Shown here piece by piece: positions 11,938 to 22,661 of a stretch of DNA of 64,000 nucleotides. The position numbers were made by a program, and so were the translations under genes. Each line of letters opens with the position of its first letter. Within the stretch, counting starts at the first letter, position 1. Where the stretch lies: NCBI RefSeq assembly GCF_030272615.1, contig NC_081414.1:824119396-824183395 (forward strand). Direction: 5' to 3'. The notes under the pieces were generated by a model. It did no database searches. It was not told where the DNA came from and saw only the letters and a program-made list of their open reading frames with translations. This DNA comes from Cryptomeria japonica. Lineage: Eukaryota; Streptophyta; Pinopsida; Cupressales; Cupressaceae.

Positions 11938-12437
11938 GATGAGGAAGGCATTATTGATTCTGATGATGAATTGACAAAAGACTTTGCTATTGTTTCTAAA
12001 AATGGGAAAGAATGGGTGTTCCTGGCTATCAAGGAAGATGATCTGACACTGGAAGAAAATATACCTAAAGAGAAGGCACTTGCTGCTAAAATTGAAGACA
12101 AGGACGAATGGGTAATTAACAGCGATTGTTCATATCATGTGACAGGAGATAAAGGGAAGTTTCTATATTTGCAAGAATTTGATGGTGGTCTAGTTAGATT
12201 TGGAGATGACAAAGCATGTATGATCAAAGGAAAAGGAACTATATCATTGGATGGTAAGAACAATACTAACAATGTTTATTATGTTGAAGGTTTAAGGCAT
12301 AATCTTTTGAGTGTAGGAAAATTGGTAGATAACGGTTTTCAGTTACAGTTCAAGGATGGAAAATGCAAAATCATTACTAGATCTGGTTTGGAGATTGCAA
12401 CCGGTACACAGACAAAAGGCAATAGATTTCATTTGAA
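11926..12437 (+). pseudogene. Copia-2 protease and gag-pre-integrase segment
   Basis: Reads WVINSDCSYHVTGD, in which the catalytic DSG of copia aspartic proteases has become NSD. The substrate-flap region and VEGLRHNLLSVGKL follow. The frame is open until KGNRFHLK, where the DNA transposon begins at 12438. The continuation (CLITQIDESWLWHKMLCH) is found after 22657. Confidence 0.88.
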
Positions 12438-12460
12438 GGGTCAGTGCAAGAAGATGAGTC
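12438..12460 (+). repeat. Left terminal inverted repeat of the DNA transposon
   Basis: GGGTcagTGCAAGaagATGAGTC matches the inverted right end (22635-22657) at 17 of 23 positions; lower case marks mismatches. The duplication TGAA lies directly outside. Confidence 0.8.
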
Positions 12461-12481
12461 CACTTTTTGGCCAAAAAGTGG
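12460..12481. repeat. Perfect 22-bp palindrome beside the left TIR
   Basis: The half-site CCACTTTTTGG is followed at once by its reverse complement, with no spacer. It overlaps the last base of the left TIR. The right end has no matching palindrome that I can see, so it could be a one-sided protein-binding site or chance in AT-rich DNA. Confidence 0.7.
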
Positions 12482-13592
12482 AAGTGTTTTCCCTGTTTTT
12501 CAGATTGTGTCTCATTTGAGCTTAAATTTTGAAACACTTAGAGATTGAATCTTGGTAAAAGTCAGTAATATAAAAGATAGCTCTCTAAGTGTACTTTTCA
12601 AATATGTTATTTATTTTAATACCCACATAATAAAAAATAACTTTTTGAATGGAGTTCTAAAAACTATGTCTTAAAAATGCCTGTTTCAGGACCATACCAT
12701 GCATGTGTACGACCCACACTTTTTGACACAATTAAAATTATTTTCTCAAACCGTTTTGGGAAATGGTTTGTAACACACTGAAGATTGATGAACATATTTT
12801 TCTGTATTTTTTTTTCAAATATATATTTTTTAATTAATTTTTTAATGGCCGTAATTATCTTTTTAAAAATTTGACGTGTATGACCCACATAATTTGATGT
12901 AAACTTAGCATTTTTTGAATTTTTTTTTTTTAAAATAGAAAATAATTTTGTGTAGATTGATGACATATAATTTTTTTTTCAAAATTCATTAAAATAAAAA
13001 AGTTATTAAATTAAGAAAATTAGTTAATATTTCAAATTTATGGACCTGATTTAGTATAAATTAAATGAAAAATAGTTAAAATAATCAATTTTTAAATTAA
13101 TTTACATATTTAGAATCTAGACAGTATAATCTGAAATGGGTTTCAATTTCGTATAAAAATTCTCTGATTAGAGGCATGTAAACTATTTCAGAAGTTCATA
13201 TTTGTGCTTTCATTCATGGAGCTTTGAATTTGCCGGTTCATGTCTTAGGTGTGGCCATCCCAGGCCTATCCCGGGCCTAATCCCGAGGCAAGTGCGAGGT
13301 TGTGAATTCAAATTTTACATAACGGGGGCCCGTTCCATTTTTTTGCCCCGTTGGATTTAATAACGGGCCCCCATTTCTAAATAACCGTTATTGTAAAGAA
13401 AAGATAGATTGCTTCGATTTACCACACTATCATTGAAATCCGTACTGACAAAGATTTTTTACATCATTTGGCAATACTTTTTAATATTTTTTACATGATT
13501 TTTTGAAGAACTTAGTAAAAAGATATTATTTTTTGAAGAAAAGTTTGTAAAAATAGGTTCTAAGCAACGTCAAAAGAAAAAAAAAGAGGACA
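12482..13592. other. Left subterminal region of the DNA transposon
   Basis: No gene. Two diverged copies of a segment carry GTGTACGACCCACA (about 12707) and GTGTATGACCCACA (about 12876), each followed by AGATTGATGA; the rest is AT-rich. Near 13322-13370 AACGGGGGCCCGTT and AACGGGCCCCCATTT occur facing each other, matching the cluster near the right end. The transposase promoter should lie here, but I see no clear TATA signal. Confidence 0.6.
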
Positions 13593-16585
13593 ATGACAGT
13601 GGACGAAATTCAAGCACAAAGAGAGAAGGAGGCAAAATGCCAAAGAGATCGAAGATCACAACAATGACAATTGAATAATACTTCTGAAGCATCTAGTTTA
13701 GTGCCCATTGTAGATGAGACCATTGAAGACATCATGATGGATGCAAGAAATGTAGAACCACACACGAGTATGATTGTTGATGCAAATGTTGATGTGGATG
13801 CAAATCCTGGTATGTTTTTAAATCCTGATGACTATGATACCAATCAAATTGCTGATTTAAATAAAGCTGGATATAAATTTCATAAACCAATACGAAAATA
13901 AATAAAAATTGAAAATATTACACCACCCTCTCTGAAAGAAAATGAATGTAATTTGTTTACTATTGATAGCAATGTGCTACATAATCTTAATGGGTTAGTT
14001 TCTTGGAGACAAATTAGAACACATGCGAACAGATTATATAAACAATTTTTCTATAATAAAAAGTTAGGATTCCAATGTCAATTAATGCTACAATTAATAA
14101 AAATGTTAAAAATGCGTAAAGTCATGAAAAAAATAGGTATTTATACAAAACCAAAAAGAAAAGATGAATCATATAAGCAAGTTGTATCTACTGTTGCTAG
14201 TGCCATTGATTCTATAGGAAAAACAAGTCGATCTAAAGATAAGAATGCAACACGTAGAGTTATAACGACTGCTATAGTTGACAAAATGATTGTTAGTTAA
14301 AGAATGTTAAGTGATATAAGTGGCTATTTGAACTTACATCGTAGAACCTTGTCAAGAGCGGCCAAAAGAAGAGACACAATTGAAATTGATCCACTAAACC
14401 ATTGTTGGAGTTTTAGTGGTAGACTTCAAAGGTCAGACATGAAATTAAATGATGAAACTAAACAATTAATTGCACAATTTTGGCATGATAACACTAGAGT
14501 TTCATCAAATGCTAGAGATGTTTTAAAGTTAAGGGTGGGATAAAAAATTCGTGATCCTCATCCAAAACATCTTCTTGACATGACTCAAACTGAATTCTTT
14601 AAAAAATTTAGTGATGAATCTGTGTTAATGAATTTATGAATTAGTCAAAGATCATTTGAAAAATTCAAACCCTAGTATGTTAAAATCAATAAACAAAGAA
14701 TATCTTGTTGTTGTAAAACTCATGTTCAGTTTCATTACTATTATGATGTTTTTCGATATATACGTTGTATGTTGCATGGTAATGATCTTGTGTAGTATTG
14801 TGGTGTTTATGTTCCACCTGAAACTATAAAAGATTTTATTGGAAGTTTATTTTGTAAACCACCTAATGAACAATTATTTCTTTCCAGTTCATGCATTTAT
14901 GGCCTTTGCAATTTATGTGGGAACTATTCTTCGATAGGTGAATGTTTGCATGAACATGTTTCATTTGAGTTTGGACAAAAAATGGTTGATGTTAGGAGAC
15001 TTAAAAATATAGAATACCCTCTAAAGGATGGAAAGATGGGGAAACGTTTAGAATTGATTACAGAACAGAATAGTGTGAATGCATTTATTAGTGAGTTTAA
15101 AACTCATATTGTTCCAAAATATGTGAAACATTCCCAACATGCCTGATGGCTTGATGGACAGTTTTGCATATGCAAGAACACATTTCCAGTTGGAAGAATA
15201 GTATCAGTTGTGGATTTTGTAGAGAATTATACTCTAAAACCACAAGAGGAAACTCAATCACAATACTACAAATCAGTGCAAGTGGCCATATTTGTGCACA
15301 TTATATATAGACATGACCATGACAGTATAGAAGATAACATAAATTTTTTGAGGGAGTATCATTTCTATGTTAGTGATAATAGATTACACTCTTCAGAGTT
15401 TGTTCAACATTGCTTTGAGGTATTTTATGATAATCTTAAGGAAAGAGAAATTGACATGAAACAACATATGATATGGTTAGATAACTGCACTGGACAATTC
15501 AAAAATGCAAGAATGTTTTATTGGCTATGCAAAGTTCACAAGATAACCAATGTCCAACATTTATGGAGTTTTTTTGAAGCGGGACATGGTAAGGGGGAAC
15601 ACGATGGAGCCGGTGCCTGTATAAAAAAAGCTCTTGCTAGAGAACAATTGAAATTCGAGGATGCAGTGAAATTCAGAGATGCTCGTGCAGTTGTAGATTG
15701 GTGCAATTCAAAGTTGTCAAAAGGATCAACTGAAAACTCTACAATTCGACGTTTCTTCTGGTTGATAGAGGAAGATAGTATTCCTATTCGGCACGATTGT
15801 AATACCATCATTGGATCAGCTAAATGGCATTCGTTTAAGAGTTCTAATTCAAACACATGGACTATATTCACAAGGCAACTTGCTTGCTTTTGTCAGTTTT
15901 GTGTTTCCGGAGATTGGGAATTTTGTGAGAATAAAGAATGGGTTGAAGAATGGCAACAAAGATCATTGACACCCATAGATGCAAATGATCCACATGAAAG
16001 AACTGATGAAGATATGGATCAAATGTTTGCATCAAATGACTATGATCGCATTTCAGATCTTATACAACAAGGTAAAATTATTTTTGAAATTTGTTTTGAT
16101 TTATTAAATAGTACATATTTATGAAATCTTACAGTGTATATTTTTGTTTTTATTTCTCATTAAATATTAAAATAAATTTGTTTTGTGCACATGACATGTC
16201 TATGATGTTGTTGCACCAGAGGACAATGAAGAGGGGATAGAGTATTGGTTGGCTCGATGTGTAGAGCCAAAACATAAGCTAACCACTCCTCGAGTAGATG
16301 ATGATGGTTATGACTATCCAACAAGATCTGTGGTTGTTGTTGGCACTTGGCTATGCAAATATCTAACAAGAAAGAATGGATTGCCCGCATTTGAAGATTA
16401 TGAATTAGAGAAGAAGATTATACATTAATCGCATTTGGTAGTGGCAACTAATATAAATTTGGATAGATATCGTGGCAGGCCTGCTAATAAACAATTATGG
16501 ACTCTCTCTATGGAAGAGCACGAGACAATTATAGATGCTATGCAAAAGAGAGAGGATGCAGATGGTATAACAAAATGAATATCAA
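13593..16585 (+). pseudogene. Transposase-like gene with DNCTGQFKN / GHGKGEHDGAG core
   Basis: Starts MTVDEIQAQREKEAKC at 13593 and stays in one frame to 16072, about 826 codons, interrupted by eight in-frame stops (13665, 13899, 14298, 14541, 14637, 14673, 14793, 15144) and no frameshift that I can find. A splice donor (CAAG/GTAAAA, 16073) and acceptor (CACCAG, 16219) join it to a second coding exon (EDNEEGIEYWLARC ... NKQLWTLSMEEHE) with one stop at 16426 and an end at 16578. Cys-rich blocks lie near codons 371 and 435. Candidate catalytic residues are Asp in VVDFVENY (codon 541), Asp in WLDNCTGQFKN (630) and Glu/Asp in GHGKGEHDGAG (669-671). I recall the same motif order in animal transposon-like proteins (DFAENY, DGC.GQYKN, HGKG..DG.GG). 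A DDE/RNase-H-fold transposase is inference; the motifs are seen. Confidence 0.75.
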
Positions 16586-16980
16586 GTAAGTTAAAATTTA
16601 AACCGTTAATCCACCTCCCTTTTAAAAGTCGTGATGCATATTATATATAACATTTTATATCATGCATCATAATTATAAAATCTAATCTAGTAAAATTTTG
16701 TTTCAGGTCTACCACTTGAGTAGAAGGCATCAATGAAAACAAAGTTATTTGTGCATACTTTATGTTTCATTTTGAATAATTACAAGTAAGTTAAATTTTG
16801 GTACCCGTAAGGCAAATCCCTTTGTATTTTAAATTCAATGCATCCTGATTATAAAAATTAATCATATGTATTTATTTTTTCCAGGTCTCTCAAAGTAGAC
16901 TTGGCCTCAATGACTACTATTGTTTGTGCATACTTTATGTTGTATTTTGAGAGATATAAATACTTATTATTATAATTTAA
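16586..16980 (+). other. Duplicated intron-exon unit downstream of the transposase stop
   Basis: Two copies of the same layout in tandem. Each has a GTAAGTTAAA donor, an AT-rich stretch, a CAG/GTCT acceptor (16706 and 16884) and a short exon containing TTTGTGCATACTTTATGTT. The copies are about 178 bp apart and clearly diverged. They read as spliced 3' untranslated exons of the transposase transcript; that they are spliced is inference from the sites. Confidence 0.55.
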
Positions 16981-17258
16981 ATAGACTGTTTATTTTATTT
17001 TAGATATGTCTTCTTGATTACATTTTGTGTACAATATACATAAATGAGAGACTATTGGTCAAATTTATGAATGAGATAATTATGTTTTAATCAAGTTCTA
17101 TTCATTATATTTGTTTTGATACTTTTTAATTTAGAATATGTTATAATTATAAGATATGTTTCGATACTTAGTTCATGATGTATGCACCTTTAGTTTATCT
17201 AATCACAAGAACTATTTAAATGAAATTCCAAAAATAAAATTACAAGTCCACATAATTT

Positions 17259-17679
17259 CAAGTCAATATATATGATCTAATGTGCACATAATTTCAAGTC
17301 CACATAATATCTAATGGGCACAATACAAATAAAGTATGCACATAATATATATGATCTAATCCTATTATGCAACTATCCATATATATAAAGTATGTGTGCA
17401 CATGCAAACAAATATGTAAAGCCCATAAAATAGTACATATCAGGGCCAAATAAATAGTAAAATTTCAAGTCCACATAATCCATATATATATATCTAGATG
17501 GTAACATGATGTTCACTCCACATAATATCTAATGTGCACAAAATATATAAAGTATGCACAAAATAGATATGATCTAATCCGATTATGCAACTATCCATAT
17601 ATATAAAGTATGTGCACATGTAAACAAATGTGTAAAGTCCATAAAAAAATACATATCAAAGCCAAATAAACAGTAAAAT
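17259..17679. repeat. Imperfect tandem repeat of about 218 bp between the two transposon genes
   Basis: The block CACATAATATCTAATG ... ATGATCTAATCC ... AACTATCCATATATATAAAG ... AAACAAAT occurs at about 17301-17425 and again at 17519-17642. It lies between the convergent gene ends and has no coding potential that I can see. Bases 16981-17258 before it are AT-rich and hold nothing recognisable. Confidence 0.6.
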
Positions 17680-19747
17680 CTAAGTGCTATCATCAATAAC
17701 ATCCCGTGGTCTCTTGTCCCCAGGACGTGGTCCAGATCCACCTGTCTCATGCTGTACAAGAAAAAAATAATATTAAAATATTACTTGAAATTAACTATTA
17801 AAAGAATCATTTATCAAATATAGTAGAATTCATAAATTAAGTTACAAAATTACCATATGCCCATCAGATCCTCTAGCAGTATCTCTCTTGTCCTTGGGAC
17901 GTGGTCCAGATCCACCCGTCTCATGCTGTACAATAAAAAAATAATATTAAAATATTACTTGAAATTAACTATTAAAAGAATCATTTATCAAATATATTAG
18001 AATTCATAAATTAAGTTACAAACTTACCATATGCTCATCAGATCCTCTAGTAGTATCTTGTGCAGTATCAACACCAAATGTAGTGCTAGCTAACTCCTAT
18101 ACAAGGTCAAATTCAAAGTGTCCAACTAAATTAAGTATTACATATTAAATTCAAAGTGTCCAATTCAAAGAGTTAAAAAAAGATCAAATTAAGTATTACA
18201 TATTAATACCTCAAAGGATGTCGATGTGCGTTCAAATTGGCTCTGATCAAAATTATGAGGATAACCTATCCTAATGATAGTGTCCACCTGCATACATGCA
18301 TTTAATGAAATCATATTTAGTGAACATATATATGTGTACTAAATAATTTCAAGTTAAGTTACAATATTGTAAGAGTTCATATTTAATTTAAGAATTATAA
18401 GATGCATACCATAGATGGTGTCACAGTAGTCAGACCCTCTTCTTGATGTGATGTAGAGGGTCCCTCATGACCTGAATCCTGGAGAAAGAAGCATTCAATG
18501 TATCAACATGAAAATTTATATAGTATACAATGATAACATATTAACTTAAAAAGATAGTACAATGTCTAGATAGAAATTTATACTATACCCCATAAGGTGT
18601 GCTGAGTTGTGTTCCAGTAGATGCAATATTGACTCTAATATTAGGTGTAGTCCTTATCTACATAAACAAAATTTATTTAATGAAGTATTAGATTGTATAA
18701 AAAAAGAGATGCACTTAGTTTATACCTATATTTAATGAAGTATAAAAAGATTGACATGTACATGTATATATATCTATACCTGGTCAAGATGAACATCCAA
18801 GCAAAGAAAATCCATATAAGATGTCTTCATACTATCATCTGCTGCATCATGCTCAGCTGGAACTGAAGTAGATCCTGCAGCAGCAGTAGGACCTACACAC
18901 GTCTCATGACAACTTGAACACATATGTGGCATCCATCGAGGAGTAGATGCCATGTGAGCAGCTTGCTCACTCAGGTTACCTGTGAGGGAAGTCAAAGCAT
19001 CTAATGTCGAAATGAATGATGTATTTTGGACATCTGTAGGAATCGATGGAGCAACAAGTGGAACTATGGGTGATCCGATAGGGGATTATTACTCCGTGCC
19101 CCTAATCTATGCTGTGGCATTCCACGACCAACACCCTGGAATGACTTAATGTCAAAATAATTTGGTTTTTGGTTCATTACAAACTCACAGAATAATTTCT
19201 TCAAAAAATAAAAAGGGACCTCATAATTACGATGTGGTGGATAATCAAAAACCATCCACCATCTATCCCAAAAGTATCTAGCCATTTCTGGATGCACACA
19301 CCACCTGATTGAAATTCTTTTTTGGTTAGGTTGCATTGGTTCTCTTGTTTTTGGGTTGGTAAAATATGGACATAAATGAGCTTTGGTTATTTTCAAATTA
19401 GTGATTTGCCTATAAGTTAAACCATCGGCATAAAAATCACGCAACTCTTGTCGTCGTCTATGAAATTGATCTAATTGAGAATCAACAGATCTAACTGACT
19501 CGACAACAGTTTGCATTGATTTTGCAAACTCTACAAGATGGGGTGGTGTGATTTGCTCATTTTGGATAGCAACAATGTTTTGTTCAATCACTTGTAGGTT
19601 TTCATTAATTCTTTCTCTTAAATGAATTTCATCCAATCTAGGGGGTGGAGGTGAAGGTGGTGGTGGTGGTGGAGGTGGAGGAGGAGGAGGAGGGGGTTGT
19701 GGTGGGGGATTTTCACCTAATAGTTCATCTATGTCAAAGACATCCAT
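17680..19747 (-). CDS. Second transposon gene: proline-rich, multi-exon, function unknown
   Basis: ATG at 19747 (MDVFDIDELLGENP; an in-frame ATG also lies at 19768). A poly-proline tract comes next, then a charged helical region (RINENLQVIEQNIVAIQNEQ) and a compact domain rich in aromatic residues (DFYADGLTYRQITNLK, IRWCVHPEMARYFWDRWWMVFDYP). A 1-base frame change near 19070 leads into SPIVPLVAPSIP and a CSSCHETC motif. GT/AG sites suggest exons at 18780-19747, 18599-18657, 18410-18478, 18210-18297, 18028-18096, 17854-17925 and 17680-17751, with a stop at 17680-17682. The last three exons look like duplicates of each other. It converges on the transposase gene, so an accessory protein for transposition is possible but unproven. 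I do not recognise the family. Confidence 0.6.
17705..18052 (-). repeat. 174-bp tandem duplication covering an exon and its intron
   Basis: Two nearly identical 174-bp units (CATG ending the exon at 17748 and 17922) each contain a 72-bp exon encoding HETGGSGPRP plus an intron of about 100 bp. The intron parts differ at only a few positions, so the duplication is younger than most decay here. The exon above (18028-18096) shares the RGSD.HM end. Confidence 0.85.
19640..19703 (-). repeat. CCN trinucleotide tract coding poly-proline
   Basis: On the plus strand a GGN run (GGTGGTGG, GGAGGAGG) encodes consecutive prolines of the second transposon gene. Such tracts vary in length by slippage. Confidence 0.8.
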
Positions 19748-19769
19748 GATAACAAAGAGCTCCTGCATA

Positions 19770-21109
19770 TATAAAGATATACATGAATTATATACAACTC
19801 TATGTCAAAGAAGAATCTATTTTACTAAATTAAAAAAAAAACATTTATAAATAGTAACATTTCTATGTTGTTGAATGAGATACACAAGAAATATATAATA
19901 TAATATTGAACTTAAAAAAATATACATGTACATACTATTGAATCTTTAAATATAAAATTTGTGCACAAAACTTAATAAAAACTTTCAATGAAACATCATA
20001 AATCTATTATATATTCAATTTAATAAATTCATTTCTTGTAAAATTTATCAACTATTAAAATCAATATAAAATATTTCATACATAAGATCAATAAAGAAGT
20101 GAGAAATAAGATGATCCTCCTTCTAGTGTAAGAATGTATAAGGATTGATGATAAGTGCTTAAAATAAGATATTGAAATGTAAGATCATTACGCTCTATAA
20201 ACCAAGATATGATCATAAGATCATCATGTGAGGCACAATCATATGATATTAAGATGCAAAAATGTGTGGTCAAATAGTGATAATCTATTATATTCTCTAT
20301 AATAATAGGCCAATGTATGTTCACATAAGATAATACTTTAAGAAGATAGATTAACCAATATACAAACATAAGATAATGCTTTAATAAGATAAAAAAAACA
20401 CTATATGAACATACATGTGAAGCAAATAGTCTTGAAGATCATAAGCTAGAACAAAGATTAAAGTATAAGACATCAATCATTATGGGAAATTAGTAGTTAC
20501 TAATAAAGATTAGATTTAATGTAAAAATAGGAGATAAAACACATGAAGTACATTCACTTTGTTGGTGCATCATTATTTTCTTGCATTTACCTAACTATTG
20601 TATTGCATATTTGCACCTAGAGGATAGGATAAGATTACTTGGGTAGATATCTACCTAGGTAGGCATCACATGTTCAACTCATACTCCCTACTTTGGTAGA
20701 GATGTGGATATATGTTACTCATCTTCTCAATTTTTTTGTAACAGTTCTTTGTAAATAGGATTTTATATATTAAAATTTTTCTAAAACATGTCTCAAAATG
20801 ATTAAAAGACTTGAATCAAGGTCAAAAACTAGGAATGTGAGATACATGATATGGATGATGACAAGGATGGTTGAGAATAAAGAGAATTTGAATGGATTGT
20901 GGTATGCTCCAAGTGTAGGGTACTTTTAAAAAAAATTATACATGATGCCAAGGTACTTGTCCAAGGTGTCATAAGAATGGTTTTCACCCATGAATAAAAA
21001 AATTATGTTTACTTTTCTCTCTTTTTAAATTTTTATGCAAAACCAAATCCTTTAGGTGTAGATATGTTAAATGATACACAAGATATTTATAAGTTTTTTA
21101 AAATCTAAT
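19770..21109. other. AT-rich transposon interior, no gene seen
   Basis: Contains only short reading frames without recognisable content. It should hold the promoter of the second transposon gene near 19770-19900. Around 20580-20720 the base composition is more balanced, but I see no motif. Confidence 0.5.
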
Positions 21110-21840
21110 AGTAGGACCAACTATGGACCTATTATGCCATCATGGCATAATAGGTCCATAATTGGTCCTATCATACTAAGTAAACATGTCGAATTAGCAT
21201 AGTTTCAGTGTTGGAGATGCTTTAGATGATGAAGTTGGCAATTTTCGAGAAAATCATGTCATGTTGTGGCTTAGTAGGTCCTATTAAATGGCATAATAGG
21301 TGGACTATTATGCAATGTCATGGCATAATAGGACCTATTATGCCATGACATGACATAATAGGACCAACTATGGATCCATTATGCAATGTCATGGCATAAT
21401 AGGACATATTATGCCATCATGGCATAATAGGTCCATAATTGGTCATATCATACTAACTAAACATGTCGAATTAGCATAGTTTCAGTGTTGGAGATGAATT
21501 AGATGAAGTTGGCAATTTTTGAGAAAATCATGTCATGTTGTGGCTTAATAGGTCCTATTATGGACCTGTTATGTCATGATGCCATAATAGGTGGACTATT
21601 ATGCAATGTCATGGCATAATAGGACCTATTATGCCATGACATGATATAATAGGACCAACTATGAACCCATTATGCAATGTCATGGCATAATAGGACATAT
21701 TATGCCATCATGTCATAATGTGTCCTATTATGCCATGACATGACATAATGTGTCCATAATTGATCCTTTTATACCATCACATGACATAATAGGACCATAA
21801 TAGGACCTTTATGCCATGACATGGCATAAACCTAAGCCTA
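21110..21840. repeat. Tandem array of CATGGCATAATAGG palindromic motifs
   Basis: Dense copies of CATGGCATAATAGG and its reverse complement, often back to back (TATTATGCCATCATGGCATA). Two long units start at 21141 and 21418 (period 277 bp) and share a non-palindromic core (AACATGTCGAATTAGCATAG). A third, partial unit follows near 21711. The array ends before a GC-rich terminal region. Confidence 0.85.
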
Positions 21841-22299
21841 AACTTTGATATCTAAAATTTGAAGAGTAATGTTAATTACTTTTAAGGTTATACTAATTTA
21901 GTGGTAACTTTTGTATTTCCTAATGAGGATTAAGAATAATTTAGGTACATATGTTTGGTTTTATTTCAATTTCCTTTTCCAACGTTTTTGTTTTTGTTTC
22001 CATTTCATTTTCATTTTTTTGTTTGTGTCGATTTCGTTTTGTTAATTATCTAGGTTTGGTTTTGATTTCTAAATTTGTTGATTAGGGTTTAGGGTTAACT
22101 GTTAAAAAATATTTTAGATCAAAATCAAGAATTTACAAATATAAAAAATAATTTATTTATAGGCTACTATTAAAAAAACTAAAATAATACAAAAAAAACT
22201 AAATAATACACAAAAAACAAGAAAAATATACAAGAAAATTATGAAATGTGAAAATAGATGACAGAATGTGTACCTGGGATAGTGGTGGAGGCTTGAAAT

Positions 22300-22600
22300 G
22301 GAAACCACAGCACGGGGGCCCATTTTTTATCTCCTCTTGTCAATTCACTATCATAGTGAAAATGAAAAATTTCCCCAAAAAAAAGGTAAAAATAGAATTT
22401 AAAAATGGGGGCCCATTTTTTCAAAATAGGTCCCCGTTATTTAAAAACGGGCCCCCATTTTGTTTAGAAATGGGGGCCCATTTTGTAACAAAATGGGGGC
22501 CTATTTTATTTAGCTTCGGCCCCCCATCACCTTTCGGCTCGGGAGGCCGAACCATTAACGGGCCCCCATTTTTTGAAAACGGGGGCCCGTTTTGTGGAGC
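22300..22600. repeat. Cluster of GGGGGCCC motifs in both orientations, right subterminal region
   Basis: At least eight copies of (A)NNGGGGGCCC(A/G)TTTT or its complement within 300 bp, spaced by short A/T runs. The same motif occurs at 13322-13370 near the left end. Arrays of one motif close to both ends are typical transposase-binding regions in DNA transposons; that role is inferred. Confidence 0.75.
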
Positions 22601-22634
22601 GCTTTTTCCAATGCGCAGACTTCTGCAAATTTGT

Positions 22635-22657
22635 GACTCATTAGCTTGCATATACCC
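22635..22657 (-). repeat. Right terminal inverted repeat of the DNA transposon
   Basis: Read inward on the minus strand it starts GGGTATATGCAAGCTAATGA, matching the left TIR blocks GGGT, TGCAAG and ATGAGTC. TGAA follows directly at 22658. Confidence 0.8.
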
Positions 22658-22661
22658 TGAA

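Larger units (their letters stand above)
12438..22657 (+). mobile_element. 10.2-kb two-gene DNA transposon, superfamily uncertain
   Basis: Bounded by TGAA at 12434-12437 and 22658-22661. The bases around the joint, ...TTTGAA/CTCTGGTGAG..., match Copia-3 in spacing (CTTGAA/TACCAGTGAG), so the empty site can be read. Ends are imperfect inverted repeats starting GGGT. Inside are a plus-strand transposase-like gene (13593-16585), a convergent minus-strand gene (17680-19747), a palindrome-rich tandem array (21110-21840) and GGGGGCCC clusters near both ends. A 4-bp duplication with GGGT ends does not match a superfamily I can name with confidence. Confidence 0.85.

Noticed and set aside
13240-13320. 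Possible tRNA-derived SINE (box-B-like GGTTGTGAATTC)
   Set aside because: Only a weak box B match, no box A at the right distance and no tail or duplication.
20088-20369. 93-codon minus-strand frame with hydrophobic content
   Set aside because: AT-rich composition alone gives such Ile/Tyr/Leu strings; no start context, splice partner or motif.
21110-21840. Regularly spaced repeats that look CRISPR-like
   Set aside because: Units are palindromic, degenerate, without unique spacers, and the genome is a plant nuclear one.
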